Below, in pieces: positions 33,194 to 42,181 of a stretch of 64,000 nucleotides of DNA. How positions within the stretch are numbered: position 1 is the stretch's first letter; every line of letters begins with the position of its first letter. The position numbers and the translations under genes were made by a program. The DNA is taken from assembly GCA_003640645.1 (NCBI GenBank), contig QGHH01000008.1, positions 103,847-167,846 on the forward strand, written 5' to 3'. Below the pieces are notes generated by a model, which saw only the letters and a list, made by a program, of their open reading frames with translations, made no database searches and had not been told where the DNA came from. Source of the stretch: Fredinandcohnia aciditolerans (GTDB lineage Bacteria > Bacillota > Bacilli > Bacillales > Bacillaceae_L).

Positions 33194-34633
33194 TTAGCTT
33201 TTTAAGAATTCTTTAATTTGATTTGTGAGTTCAGTTCTATCGTAGGAGCGGTATAGGTTACTTGCAAGTCGTATTGGGTCACCGAAGAAAAAACGCTCGT
33301 ATAGGGTTTGTCGCGATCCGAATGCACTAATACAAAGATCCCATGCGAGTCTAAATAGATTAACTCTATCATACGCATTAGCGTTTGTAGCTTGTAAATA
33401 TTGATCAAGATCAGCTCTCATTTCAGAAGCAAAATCTTTTTCAGTTGGAATTGAAACTAATCCACTTGCACCTAATAGCTGCAGAATCTCAGTAAAACGT
33501 GGGTATAGACGAGGGAATAAATTTATCGCACTGTATAGAGGATTAATTGCAGGTGCCATTGTACCCCATTTATCCAATTTCGATTGCAGTTCAGATGATA
33601 ATAATAATGCTTTCAAAGATTCTAGCCCAACTATAATTTCACTGATTTTCTCTTGTACATGCTGATATTCACCAATGTTAATAGTGTCCACTAAAGCTTG
33701 TGCTACTCCAAGCAGACATTCCGTTTTGATAACCTGTCTAGAAAGAACTTGATGCAGGACCAATGGAAAGAAGCTTGATTCTGAATACATTTTATTGGCA
33801 CAATCAATACTCTCATTCAAAAAGACCCGTTCCCAAGGAACAAGAACATTATTGAAAACGATGATCGTATCCATTTCTTCAAATCTCGAGCTTAGAGGAT
33901 GATCAAACGTTGATTCTCTATATGCAAATGATTCTCTGCAGAGAAAAGTTAATCCTTTTGTGTTACTTGGTATTGAGAAGGCAAAAGCATAATCTTTATT
34001 AAATATATTTCCACCGGACGGAAAGACGATTAACTCATCTGTAATCCCCCCCTGTGTAGCTAGCAATCTTGCACCATGAATAATAATTCCATCTGTTCTT
34101 TTTTCAATAACCTTGGCAGCTATAATCTTATCTTCGTCTTCCATATGAAAAAGAGAACGGTTTGTTTGTGGATTTATAAAGGTGTGGGTAAATGAATAAT
34201 CATTTTCACATGCTTCCTCATAAAACCTACGGAGATTTTTCACAAACTCCGGATTATTAGAAGAAAATAAATCTGCAGCAGCATTAACAGCCATTAAGCA
34301 CGTATTCATATAATCAGGGGATCTTCCCATCATTCCAAGTGTACTTTTTGCCCAGGTTTGTATCATAAGGCGTCTTTTTTCTAAATCTTCTTTTGTTCTC
34401 GGCTCTAGATAGGAAGTTCCTATTTGATTACCAGTTTTAGAAGAAGGAAAGGTCATGATGTCTTGATTTGATGATTTACATTGAAGGTCATAGAGCTTCG
34501 CTTGACTCTCAATGACTCCACGGAAAGCAGGATGCTCAGAAATATTCCCCTTCACCTTTTCCCCGTCAATCCATATATCAGAATGCAGTTTATTAATTCT
34601 TTTAATATATTCTTTACCGGAAATTATCCCCAT
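33194..34633 (-). CDS. HpaB-type FADH2-dependent monooxygenase
   Basis: 479 residues, within the usual size of the 4-hydroxyphenylacetate 3-hydroxylase oxygenase family. Typical features are SYLEPRTKEDLEKRR near the N-terminus, SFTHTFINPQTNR, HGARLLATQGGITDELIVFP and FNNVLVPWERVFL. Members use reduced flavin supplied by a separate reductase, which is not encoded nearby. It is the last gene of the 38286-33194 set and is 155 bp from the diiron gene. The substrate may not be phenolic; HpaB-like enzymes also act in natural-product pathways. Confidence 0.85.
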   Translation of the reverse strand: MGIISGKEYIKRINKLHSDIWIDGEKVKGNISEHPAFRGVIESQAKLYDLQCKSSNQDIMTFPSSKTGNQIGTSYLEPRTKEDLEKRRLMIQTWAKSTLGMMGRSPDYMNTCLMAVNAAADLFSSNNPEFVKNLRRFYEEACENDYSFTHTFINPQTNRSLFHMEDEDKIIAAKVIEKRTDGIIIHGARLLATQGGITDELIVFPSGGNIFNKDYAFAFSIPSNTKGLTFLCRESFAYRESTFDHPLSSRFEEMDTIIVFNNVLVPWERVFLNESIDCANKMYSESSFFPLVLHQVLSRQVIKTECLLGVAQALVDTINIGEYQHVQEKISEIIVGLESLKALLLSSELQSKLDKWGTMAPAINPLYSAINLFPRLYPRFTEILQLLGASGLVSIPTEKDFASEMRADLDQYLQATNANAYDRVNLFRLAWDLCISAFGSRQTLYERFFFGDPIRLASNLYRSYDRTELTNQIKEFLKS

Positions 34634-34643
34634 TTACTAACAC

Positions 34644-34719
34644 CTCCACAGGCTACTAACCTAAAATATGCGCCTCTTTAATATCACGTGAGACCATTTT
34701 TCATGAACAACCTGTGGAG
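34644..34719 (-). promoter_or_regulatory. Inverted repeat that could mask the HpaB-like ribosome site
   Basis: On the minus strand CTCCACAGG (34711-34719) is perfectly complementary to CCTGTGGAG (34644-34652), and the latter is part of the ribosome site CCTGTGGAGGTG before the HpaB-like start codon. The loop is 58 nt. Confidence 0.4.
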
Positions 34720-34788
34720 AAATTTGAACTTCCGATAATGTTTAGCACCTAGTTGAAAACTTCAAGTGTCGGTATGCACGAAGTGGAA

Positions 34789-35466
34789 CTATCGAATATA
34801 TTCTAAGATGTCTGTGTACATCCTAGAGTGATAGTACATCCCAAATTTCAGGCCACGTTCAATAATTCTTTTTTGTTCTCCTTCATAGCCTTGAGCCACT
34901 ACTTCATATATTTCGTTGGCATGTTGCACATCAAGTACCTCATGATCTGTAAAATGAACGAGCGACTTGTTTTCGCTCCCATAGTTGTTTTTCGCAAATT
35001 GGCCAACTAATGGAGATACACGGGCAACAATTTCTTCAATAACACCTAGTGCGGCAAGCCCTTCCAAATAATGATAGTGGAGACAGAGATCCGTTAATGC
35101 ACGGTTGTATGCAAGAACGGGTATGCATGGTTCGCTTTCGTTCATTTCTACTTCAGATATACCAATCCCTTTTAAAAACAGTTTATAAGTCTCGCTATGA
35201 ACATATTTTTCGTTCATTTTCCCATGCTCTTCAAACAAGTTTTCTACAAGTGGCATTCTCATTCGAAAGTCTGACATATTTGTTAAAATCGCTGACAAAA
35301 AGCGTGGAAAGTAAAGAACGACGTGGTAAATTTGAAGTGCGATTTCTTTTTGTTGTTCTGCAGAAAATTCCCCTTTTGCCAAAGCTATAAATAATGGATG
35401 TTGTTCGATTTTCTCAACTTGAAACATACTATCTGTCACATTCTTTAACTCTACAAATTTCACCAT
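34789..35466 (-). CDS. Haem-oxygenase-like diiron oxidase (TenA/PqqC/CADD fold)
   Basis: 225 all-helical residues. Candidate metal ligands: E80-x9-H90 (EHGKMNEKYVH), E135 (HYLEG) and H175-x3-D179-x2-H182 (HEVLDVQH), which matches the HDO-family pattern exemplified by SznF and CADD. This separates it from TenA, which lacks iron ligands. Such enzymes perform N-oxygenation, desaturation or C-C cleavage on amino-acid-like substrates. The gene starts 13 bp after the GNAT-like gene. Substrate unknown. Confidence 0.72.
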   Translation of the reverse strand: MVKFVELKNVTDSMFQVEKIEQHPLFIALAKGEFSAEQQKEIALQIYHVVLYFPRFLSAILTNMSDFRMRMPLVENLFEEHGKMNEKYVHSETYKLFLKGIGISEVEMNESEPCIPVLAYNRALTDLCLHYHYLEGLAALGVIEEIVARVSPLVGQFAKNNYGSENKSLVHFTDHEVLDVQHANEIYEVVAQGYEGEQKRIIERGLKFGMYYHSRMYTDILEYIR

Positions 35467-35478
35467 TATTACATCCTC

Positions 35479-36495
35479 CTAAATAAGTGTTATTTCATGA
35501 AAATCCATTGAAAGGTTTGCAGGAATATCCCCATAAGCAAATGTTGTTGATGAAAGTTGTATATAAAAAGGGTTACTTCGATACTGATCTACTTCTTTGG
35601 TAGATACTCCAAAAAATAAATAGGTAAATCGGTTCTTATAGGTCTTTTGAATATAAGAAATATATTTCTTTCGATATTTTGTGGGTGTCTCCCTTGATGT
35701 GAAAAACGCCAGATAGCCAAGCCGAAATTCCTCACCTTTATCAGGCAATGGTGGACAACCCACTGCCCGACAAATCAAATTTACTATTTTATAAATGAAT
35801 GGCAGTCTCCTGGAAAGTCGAAGTCTTCTAGCATCTGATTGATTCACAAGCTTACAGATTGCTAAGTCGTCCTTCTTATCTCTAATAACTAGGAACACAC
35901 CATTGTCTTTTAAGAAAATTTTCTTATCACATAGAGCAAAGTCTTTAGACGTAGCTAAGCTCTTGTAAATCTGCCATGCCTCTTCCCCTTCAATTTCAAT
36001 TACATCCAAATGATTGTTCCGATATTTAAAGAACATAGGTACACCAATATGAAACGTTCTTCCAAGTTCAATTCCACTTGGAAGGAGCCCATTGCCTTTT
36101 GTCATGGATGCTTTGTTTGAATTGGTATCAAGAACGGTAGAATACATCCATTTGACTGCACCTTCATTTTGATAAAGAGATACGAATTGTTGTATCAAGC
36201 GATAGTAAGCAAAAGTCCGATGGAAGTCAGGATGAATCCTTAAGTCATGTAAGTAATACACATGTATACATGCCCCTTCAATGACCCTCTTTTGCTGACT
36301 CACTGCAACACAGCCAATTAATGCACTTCCTTTAAACAATCCGAAATGCCTTGTCTTTCCAAATTCCTCTGACAGTTTAAAAAAGTTCGGAGACCGATCA
36401 ACATAAAAGAAATCGCTACCTGTACTTGATTCATTCGATAACTGAAGCAGTTGTAAACCGTGAGATTCATCAAGTTCCATAAATGAATAAGTCAT
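35479..36495 (-). CDS. GNAT-like N-acyltransferase
   Basis: 338 residues. The N-terminal 160 residues look like a GNAT fold (FGLFKGSALIGCVAVS, then YYLHDLRIHPDFHRTFAYYRLI). The acetyl-CoA loop normally reading R/Q-x-x-G-x-G/A is HRTFAY here, so CoA binding may be altered. The second half (about 160-338) is a separate domain that I cannot assign. The start overlaps the stop of the BtaA-like gene by four bases. Confidence 0.6.
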   Translation of the reverse strand: MTYSFMELDESHGLQLLQLSNESSTGSDFFYVDRSPNFFKLSEEFGKTRHFGLFKGSALIGCVAVSQQKRVIEGACIHVYYLHDLRIHPDFHRTFAYYRLIQQFVSLYQNEGAVKWMYSTVLDTNSNKASMTKGNGLLPSGIELGRTFHIGVPMFFKYRNNHLDVIEIEGEEAWQIYKSLATSKDFALCDKKIFLKDNGVFLVIRDKKDDLAICKLVNQSDARRLRLSRRLPFIYKIVNLICRAVGCPPLPDKGEEFRLGYLAFFTSRETPTKYRKKYISYIQKTYKNRFTYLFFGVSTKEVDQYRSNPFYIQLSSTTFAYGDIPANLSMDFHEITLI

Positions 36496-37553
36496 ACAAA
36501 TTGCCCGACTGTTATTTTTTGATATAACATCGAACGTTCTAATGTTTCACAGCGCAATGACAACTCTTCATCACGTATAAACCGATCTGGCAATATACTC
36601 GTACTAAGCATATTTCGGAATATTAATACACTATTTGCTGATTTAGCTTGAATCACTCGGCTACAAATCGATGCTTTTCCTTTTTCATCTGCCCAGTCAA
36701 ATACATTTGACAAATAAAAAGCATCGATTGAATTTTCTTTCTCCAATAAATTTTGGATACTCATTGGATAGATGAACATTTTATCAATATTTCTTTTTAC
36801 TTCTTCATATCCTTCTGGAGTTAAATAGAAAGGTACTCCCTCGACATGATCATATAAATAAGTAGAAAATAATATTTGGCTTAAAAAGTAATTATTGTGA
36901 ATCGGCCTTGTTTTCACTTCCTTTTCAAATTGACTTAAAAAGAAATTCCCGAAATCATGTTCACTGGCATTCTTAAACATAAAGCTAGGAAAAAATTGTA
37001 GGTGTGTCGTTTTACTTAACAATATTTTTACAGCTGTTCGCCATTGGGCAGTTGTTAGATACTCCTCATAAAATCTCTGTTGCTCAGCAAGGTTTTTGGC
37101 AGAAAACAACTGATTCCAAACAGTCTCGTCATATACATTCCGGCAAATGTTTTCCCCTATAAATCTATAAAAACGCTCATTTATCCCACAATGATTAATT
37201 CCCATTTCTATTTCACTACGATGCAGCTTCCAAAAATGTCTCGCGTATTCTGGCAATTCTTCAGCCATCTCTTCATACATCTCACCCCGATTATCACATT
37301 TCGTTTCCCCGATAAAAGAAAGGAAATCATTTAACGAAAAATGCTGTATCGCTGCCTTTTTCAATTCAATTAGAGCACATTGTGCAGGATTCACATCAAC
37401 ACAGAGAACTTGGTTGATTGTGTCAGTCAGAATAGAAAATGCTGTACATCCACCTGATCCAACTACAAGCACTTTCTGTGGCCTTACTATTCTTGAAATC
37501 TCTCTTTCTACTAAACTGTCTTCTCTAATTTGCGAAAAATAAATGTCAGACAT
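36492..37553 (-). CDS. BtaA-like (DUF3419) 3-amino-3-carboxypropyl transferase
   Basis: 353 residues. The SAM-binding region KVLVVGSGGCTAFSIL...LCVDVNPAQCALIELK and the following EEMAEELPEYARHFW segment match DUF3419. BtaA moves the aminocarboxypropyl group of SAM to diacylglycerol, making betaine-lipid precursor. No BtaB methyltransferase is present here, so another acceptor is likely. The start lies eight bases inside the preceding gene and its stop overlaps the next start, so it is part of a coupled operon. Confidence 0.78.
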   Translation of the reverse strand: MSDIYFSQIREDSLVEREISRIVRPQKVLVVGSGGCTAFSILTDTINQVLCVDVNPAQCALIELKKAAIQHFSLNDFLSFIGETKCDNRGEMYEEMAEELPEYARHFWKLHRSEIEMGINHCGINERFYRFIGENICRNVYDETVWNQLFSAKNLAEQQRFYEEYLTTAQWRTAVKILLSKTTHLQFFPSFMFKNASEHDFGNFFLSQFEKEVKTRPIHNNYFLSQILFSTYLYDHVEGVPFYLTPEGYEEVKRNIDKMFIYPMSIQNLLEKENSIDAFYLSNVFDWADEKGKASICSRVIQAKSANSVLIFRNMLSTSILPDRFIRDEELSLRCETLERSMLYQKITVGQFV

Positions 37554-38286
37554 TACTTACAATCCCTCCCTCGAATAAATCCAGAACTTCTTTTTTTCCT
37601 TCTTTCCAATTCAGCATTCTTTTTCTTCCGCTTTCCAGTTGACGATTGAATGTAGCTCGAGCACTTGGACCATCCGGTATTGTGGAGTATAGGACGACAT
37701 TCGTTCCTTGTGATAGCTCCACTTTTCTTGAACAAAGCCAATTCTCTACTTCTGGATAAGTTGATGTATATTGATAAAGTGGATCTATTGATTTTGAGGT
37801 TAGACGTTCAATATCTAACTCATATATATGTGAAAGTTTTTTTGAGAAAACGTGAACCTTCTCCTTTACTTCTTCGGGAACCTCGGATACCTGGAATTTC
37901 GGGTAAGCGCAATCATTAAACAGCGCTTTAAAAAACACCAAAACGTCCGGATTCTCAATTTCTGCAAGCAGGTGTATTTTTCTTCCTATATTTTCATCCA
38001 TTAATACTTCAATATAAGACATAAAAAGGTCTAGAAAACTGCTCATCCTCGAAAACAGGGGACCGAAGTATACAAACTTGTCATCTCCTTGTTCAAAGGT
38101 TTGAACAAGTTGGAATGCCAAAAGCTTTTGATTTCGTCTTAAGCATACAGCCTGTTCATATCTTTCAAATCTCGGAAAAAGGTATTCCTCCCCCACTTTG
38201 CTTACTAACCTTGAAAACAAAAGCATTTCTTCTTTGTGTTTGATAAGTAATTGAATTGTCTTGATTATCTCTAATGATTGTGTCAC
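37546..38286 (-). CDS. Divergent acetyltransferase-like protein, first gene of cluster
   Basis: 246 residues, GTG start behind GGTGGGATGA. The stretch QKLLAFQLVQTFEQGDDKF followed by YFGPLFSR and the later AEIENPDVLVFFKALF recall the strand-helix order of a GNAT fold, but motif A is not clear. I do not recognise a closer family. Translationally coupled to the BtaA-like gene and controlled by the operator pair just upstream, so it belongs to the same pathway. Confidence 0.6.
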   Translation of the reverse strand: MTQSLEIIKTIQLLIKHKEEMLLFSRLVSKVGEEYLFPRFERYEQAVCLRRNQKLLAFQLVQTFEQGDDKFVYFGPLFSRMSSFLDLFMSYIEVLMDENIGRKIHLLAEIENPDVLVFFKALFNDCAYPKFQVSEVPEEVKEKVHVFSKKLSHIYELDIERLTSKSIDPLYQYTSTYPEVENWLCSRKVELSQGTNVVLYSTIPDGPSARATFNRQLESGRKRMLNWKEGKKEVLDLFEGGIVSNV

Positions 38287-38308
38287 TCATCCCACCAACC
38301 AATTCCTA

Positions 38309-38353
38309 TAGTGTAAAATTATACCATTTATCATATAGTGTAATTTTACACTA
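38309..38353 (-). promoter_or_regulatory. Operator pair over the promoter of the five-gene cluster
   Basis: TAGTGTAATTTTACACTA at 38336-38353 is a perfect 8-2-8 palindrome. A second, weaker copy, TAGTGTAAAATTATACCA, lies at 38309-38326, centres 27 bp apart. A -10 box TATAAT (minus strand, 38318-38323) sits inside the weaker copy, and the -35 region falls in the perfect copy. This is the layout of a repressor-controlled promoter. The regulator is not obvious nearby. Confidence 0.65.
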
Positions 38354-38575
38354 AAAGGGATAAATTTCAAGTATATTTCCTTAATTTTCTATAGATAATA
38401 AAAGAACCTAGTAAATACATAGATACCTGACGTACAGTTGTATTTTCAGGAAACACAACTTCAAACTTATATTACATTTTTGTAAACTTTGTAAAATTTT
38501 TATTGTAATTTCGACAAATTTAGATAAAAATATTCTTTGTATGTTTTTATATTTCATTATTGGAGGAACAATATT

Positions 38576-39196
38576 ATGTTCGCAAATAAGAAAAAAGACG
38601 TTTTTTTTGATGCACTTACATCTATCTCTGCAAACTTGAAAGAGGCAGCAGATTATTTCGTACAGTTTAAAATTAAAAATGTAAGTGACTTGAAAGAGTT
38701 TTCGAGTCAAATGAAAGAATATGAGACAATCGGTGACGATGTCATTCATGGATTGATAACTCAACTTAATAAATCTTTCATCACCCCGATTGAGCGAGAA
38801 GATATTCTACAATTGGCTATGAAAATGGATGATGTTTTAGATGGAATGGAGCAATGTGCAGCGCGTTTTGAGATGTATTCTTTGACTATTACAGACGAAT
38901 ACATGACTTCATATGCTGACTATATCCATAAAAGCACGGTTGAAATCTTCCATGCCATTGAACTTCTTACAAATAAAAAGCTGCTAGATATGCGTAAACA
39001 TGCTATTAAAATCAATGATTATGAATCACAATGTGACGAACTCTTAAGGGTTTCCATCAAACAACTTTTCCAAACTGAAAAGGACCCAATAAAAATTATC
39101 CAACTAAAAGAGATTTATGAGATTCTTGAAGGCATTTCGGACTTCTGTGAGGATGTTGCGGATACTTTAGAGACCATTATCATGAGAAATGCATAA
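38576..39196 (+). CDS. DUF47/PhoU-like accessory protein of phosphate transport (YkaA-type)
   Basis: 206 residues, all helical, starting MFANKKKDVFFDALTSIS. The ATG at 38576 is chosen for its GGAGG site. Motifs YETIGDDVIHGLITQLNKSF and ITPIEREDILQLAMKMDDVLD with repeated E/D-rich helices mark the DUF47 family. These proteins sit beside Pit-type phosphate carriers, as here, and are thought to regulate them. The two genes are separated by repeat A. Confidence 0.9.
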   Translation: MFANKKKDVFFDALTSISANLKEAADYFVQFKIKNVSDLKEFSSQMKEYETIGDDVIHGLITQLNKSFITPIEREDILQLAMKMDDVLDGMEQCAARFEMYSLTITDEYMTSYADYIHKSTVEIFHAIELLTNKKLLDMRKHAIKINDYESQCDELLRVSIKQLFQTEKDPIKIIQLKEIYEILEGISDFCEDVADTLETIIMRNA

Positions 39197-39203
39197 AGTT
39201 GAT

Positions 39204-39375
39204 GTTCAAAACGTGCGGTGAATATGACGCATCGAGATTCTATGTTGGCTTGCTTCGGTACTCTGGAGTTCGCGCCGCTTGAAATTTCGACGCTCAGGAT
39301 GTGTTAGTGTCGACAATGAATTAGGACGTGACGTTTTTGTCGACGCAGGTCCTCTCCGTCCTCCTTTTTGAACAC
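39204..39375 (-). repeat. Dispersed repeat A, short copy in opposite orientation
   Basis: 172 bp read on the minus strand as GTGTTCAAAAAGGAGGACGG...GTCGACAAAAACGTCACG...TTGTCGACACTAACACATCC...GCGTCGAAATTTC, matching 8987-9110, and ending TTCACCGCACGTTTTGAAC like the far end of the long copy. The middle of the long copy is missing. Confidence 0.75.
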
Positions 39376-39399
39376 ATATTATAAGGGAGAATCTTATTA

Positions 39400-40398
39400 A
39401 TGGACACTTTATTAATTTTAACGGTTTTAATTGTTTTTTTTGCATTAGCATTTGACTTCATTAACGGCTTTCATGATACAGCTAATGCGATAGCGACAAG
39501 TGTTTCAACAAAGGCACTTAAGCCAAGAGTTGCTATTGTCCTTGCAGCCTCCATGAACTTTATTGGTGCAATTACATTTACGGGTGTTGCTAAAACAATA
39601 ACGAAAGATATTGTTGATCCTTTTGCAATAGAAAATGGATCAGTTGTTATCTTAGCAGCCCTGCTTTCTGCAATTGCATGGAACTTGATTACATGGTACT
39701 ACGGAATCCCAAGTAGTTCCTCTCATGCATTAATCGGGTCCATTGCTGGAGCAGCAATTTCTGCTGCAGGCTTTGGGATATTGAATTACAGTGGATTTAT
39801 AAAAATTTTAGAAGCACTCATTCTTTCCCCTTTTATTGCATTAGCAATTGGATTTCTAATGATGAGCATTTTTAAAGTTATTTTCAAAAACACAAATCTT
39901 TATAAAACAAACAAGGGTTTCAGGATCTTTCAAATTTTCACAGCTGCCCTTCAATCTTTTACCCATGGTACAAATGACGCTCAAAAAGCGATGGGTATTA
40001 TCACGATGGCATTAATTGCAGGTGAATTTACAACCTCTACCGATATACCACTTTGGGTGAGAATTGCCGCAGCAACTGCAATGGGTCTGGGTACATCAAT
40101 AGGTGGCTGGAAAATCATAAAAACCGTCGGCGGTAAAATTATGAAAATCCGTCCAATAAATGGCGCGGCTGCTGACCTATCTTCTGCTCTAATCATTTTT
40201 GGAGCGACTTATATTCATTTACCAGTTAGTACAACACATGTGATTTCATCTGCAATCATGGGTGTCGGTTCAGCACAGCGTGTAAAAGGCGTTAAATGGG
40301 GTGTTGCTCGTAAAATTGTTCTTACTTGGGTGATAACACTTCCAATCTCAGCCTTGCTGGCAGGAATCATTTATCAAATCATTAACCTATTTTTCTAA
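39400..40398 (+). CDS. pit: Pit-family inorganic phosphate transporter
   Basis: 332 residues with about ten membrane helices. The two Pit signatures are present: FDFINGFHDTANAIATS near the N-terminus and QSFTHGTNDAQKAMGII about residue 187, plus PSSSSHALIG and PVSTTHVISSAIMGVG. It imports phosphate as a metal-phosphate complex with protons. It follows a DUF47 gene, the common pair. A GGGAG site precedes the ATG. Confidence 0.95.
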   Translation: MDTLLILTVLIVFFALAFDFINGFHDTANAIATSVSTKALKPRVAIVLAASMNFIGAITFTGVAKTITKDIVDPFAIENGSVVILAALLSAIAWNLITWYYGIPSSSSHALIGSIAGAAISAAGFGILNYSGFIKILEALILSPFIALAIGFLMMSIFKVIFKNTNLYKTNKGFRIFQIFTAALQSFTHGTNDAQKAMGIITMALIAGEFTTSTDIPLWVRIAAATAMGLGTSIGGWKIIKTVGGKIMKIRPINGAAADLSSALIIFGATYIHLPVSTTHVISSAIMGVGSAQRVKGVKWGVARKIVLTWVITLPISALLAGIIYQIINLFF

Positions 40399-40427
40399 AA
40401 GGTGGCAAAGGCTGCCTTTTTTTATTG
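40399..40427 (+). terminator. Intrinsic terminator after pit
   Basis: AAAGGTGGC/GCTGCCTTT hairpin with wobble pairs, followed by a run of seven T. Confidence 0.7.
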
Positions 40428-40507
40428 CCATGATAAATAATTTAGATTACAATATATTTAAGATAACTTAAGTATTTATAAACATTAACTTTAAAGGATG
40501 ATTTAAC

Positions 40508-40948
40508 ATGGATACCAAGGCTTATATGAAAGAAACCTTTAATCTACTAGATGAAGTTAATTCCCTACTTCTTCAGGAATTCGAATCGATATTTCACTAT
40601 GACATTACCACAAAACAATCCGTCGTTTTACATCATGTCTATCAAGCCAAAACAATTACTGTAAACGAATTAGCACAGCTTATGAATATCTCAGCAAGTG
40701 CTGTCAGTCAATTACTAAATAAATTAGAAAGTGAACTATATATTAAAAGAGAAATAAACCCGAAGAACAGGCGTGAAATTCTCATTTCTCTTGGTTCAAA
40801 AGGAATCGAATTATATGAGGAAAGTGACAAAATTGACCAAAGAATAATGGAAAAATATTACTCGAAACTTACAGAAGAAGAAATGATACAATTCCAAACA
40901 ATTGTGCGGAAACTTCATACCATTATTACTACCTCAAATAATGAGTAG
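40508..40948 (+). CDS. MarR-family transcriptional regulator
   Basis: 146 residues. Winged helix with VNELAQLMNISASAVSQLLN (recognition helix, about 55-74) and a wing containing REINPKNRREILISL. Likely controls the membrane-protein gene that begins 20 bp downstream. ATG preceded by AAAGGATG. No operator was identified with confidence. Confidence 0.88.
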   Translation: MDTKAYMKETFNLLDEVNSLLLQEFESIFHYDITTKQSVVLHHVYQAKTITVNELAQLMNISASAVSQLLNKLESELYIKREINPKNRREILISLGSKGIELYEESDKIDQRIMEKYYSKLTEEEMIQFQTIVRKLHTIITTSNNE

Positions 40949-40967
40949 GAATGAAGGAGGAATTTTT

Positions 40968-42053
40968 ATGGTGCACTCACTCAAGAAAAACAGATCAATT
41001 TATATTTTTATTATCTTGGCACTATTGATCATTAGCTCAAATTATACTTTGATGATCATTCAGCCATTTGAGCCTGTCACAGATACATTGATTCTCGCAT
41101 CCTTGTTTGATTTAACAATCGTTTTACCTCTCTTCTTCTATTTATTCGTGGTACGGAACCGTTTTTCCATGATTACTCTTCTTCCGGTTGTGATTGGCGG
41201 CTTTTGGTATGCATACTTCATTGTTCCCCATCATGATATCGCGATTTTTCATTACGCAAAATACGGAATCTTTCTAATCGAAGGCCTCTTTATTGCAATT
41301 GAATTATTTCTTGCCGTCTTGTTAATCCGTAAAATTCCAACTCTCATCCAGCACTACAAACTACAAAAAGAAAACTCTTTTTATTATCCTGCAACTATAC
41401 GTAGAGCCTTACATCAAACATTCGGAAAGAAAAAACTTCTTGATATCCTTGTTTACGATTTCACCATTTTCTATTATGCATTCTTCGTTTGGAAGAAAAA
41501 ATGGGATAGTAAATCAGATACGCGTGTTTTTACCATTCATACTGAATCAGGATATTTTGGGCTGTATATTATGTTGGTACATGCGATGGTGATAGAGGTA
41601 ATCGGAGTTCACTTTTTAATAGCCCATTTTTGGAGCCCTATTGCAGCATGGATATTTACCATTTTAGATTTATATGCTCTTGCTTGGATTATTGCAGACT
41701 ACCATGCCGTACGTCTTTCACCAATCGTAATTAAAGACCGTAAACTCTTTGCACAGGTTGGAATTAGGCGTGAAATAGAATTTGAGTTAGACAATATTAA
41801 ATCTATACAAAGAACTGTTACAGTTAAGAAGGCCAGAGCACAAGAAAAGAATAGCTTTGCGATCACACTTCCTGATTTATTTGAAGAGGATCCACAGTTT
41901 GAAATTGAATTAAAATCCCCAGTTGTCGCTTACCTCCCATTTGGGAAGAAAATGGATATCACCAAGCTTTATGTAACAGTTGATGAAAAAGAAAAGTTCT
42001 TTCAGGAAATGAATAGCTATGTCAAAGAAAATCATAATGTATTCCAACAGTAA
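40968..42053 (+). CDS. Multi-pass membrane protein of unknown function
   Basis: 361 residues from ATG 40968, which has AAGGAGG before it; a longer open frame starts inside the MarR gene and is not supported. Around six to seven hydrophobic helices occupy residues 10-260, followed by a soluble C-terminal domain (about 260-361) rich in charged residues. No family recognised. Placed just behind a MarR gene, so probably its target. Confidence 0.75.
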   Translation: MVHSLKKNRSIYIFIILALLIISSNYTLMIIQPFEPVTDTLILASLFDLTIVLPLFFYLFVVRNRFSMITLLPVVIGGFWYAYFIVPHHDIAIFHYAKYGIFLIEGLFIAIELFLAVLLIRKIPTLIQHYKLQKENSFYYPATIRRALHQTFGKKKLLDILVYDFTIFYYAFFVWKKKWDSKSDTRVFTIHTESGYFGLYIMLVHAMVIEVIGVHFLIAHFWSPIAAWIFTILDLYALAWIIADYHAVRLSPIVIKDRKLFAQVGIRREIEFELDNIKSIQRTVTVKKARAQEKNSFAITLPDLFEEDPQFEIELKSPVVAYLPFGKKMDITKLYVTVDEKEKFFQEMNSYVKENHNVFQQ

Positions 42054-42069
42054 TCATATAAGTGTATTT

Positions 42070-42097
42070 TACTCGGTAACTTTGCCGAGTTTTTTCA
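42070..42097 (+). terminator. Intrinsic terminator
   Basis: ACTCGG/CCGAGT hairpin followed by six T, 17 bp after the membrane-protein gene. Confidence 0.85.
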
Positions 42098-42181
42098 ATT
42101 TTGGGTTAAAATGAAGGCTAGTCTATTCTACTAACTTTTTAATATACATATAATAAGGCAGGTTATAAGGAAGTGATTTAA

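Noticed and set aside
38440-38530. PhoP boxes upstream of the DUF47-pit genes
   Set aside because: TTACAT/TAAACT-like hexamers exist but their spacing is irregular and the region is simply A/T-rich.
39206-39451. 81-codon minus-strand frame over repeat A and the pit start
   Set aside because: It overlaps the real pit gene and the repeat, with no conserved protein features.
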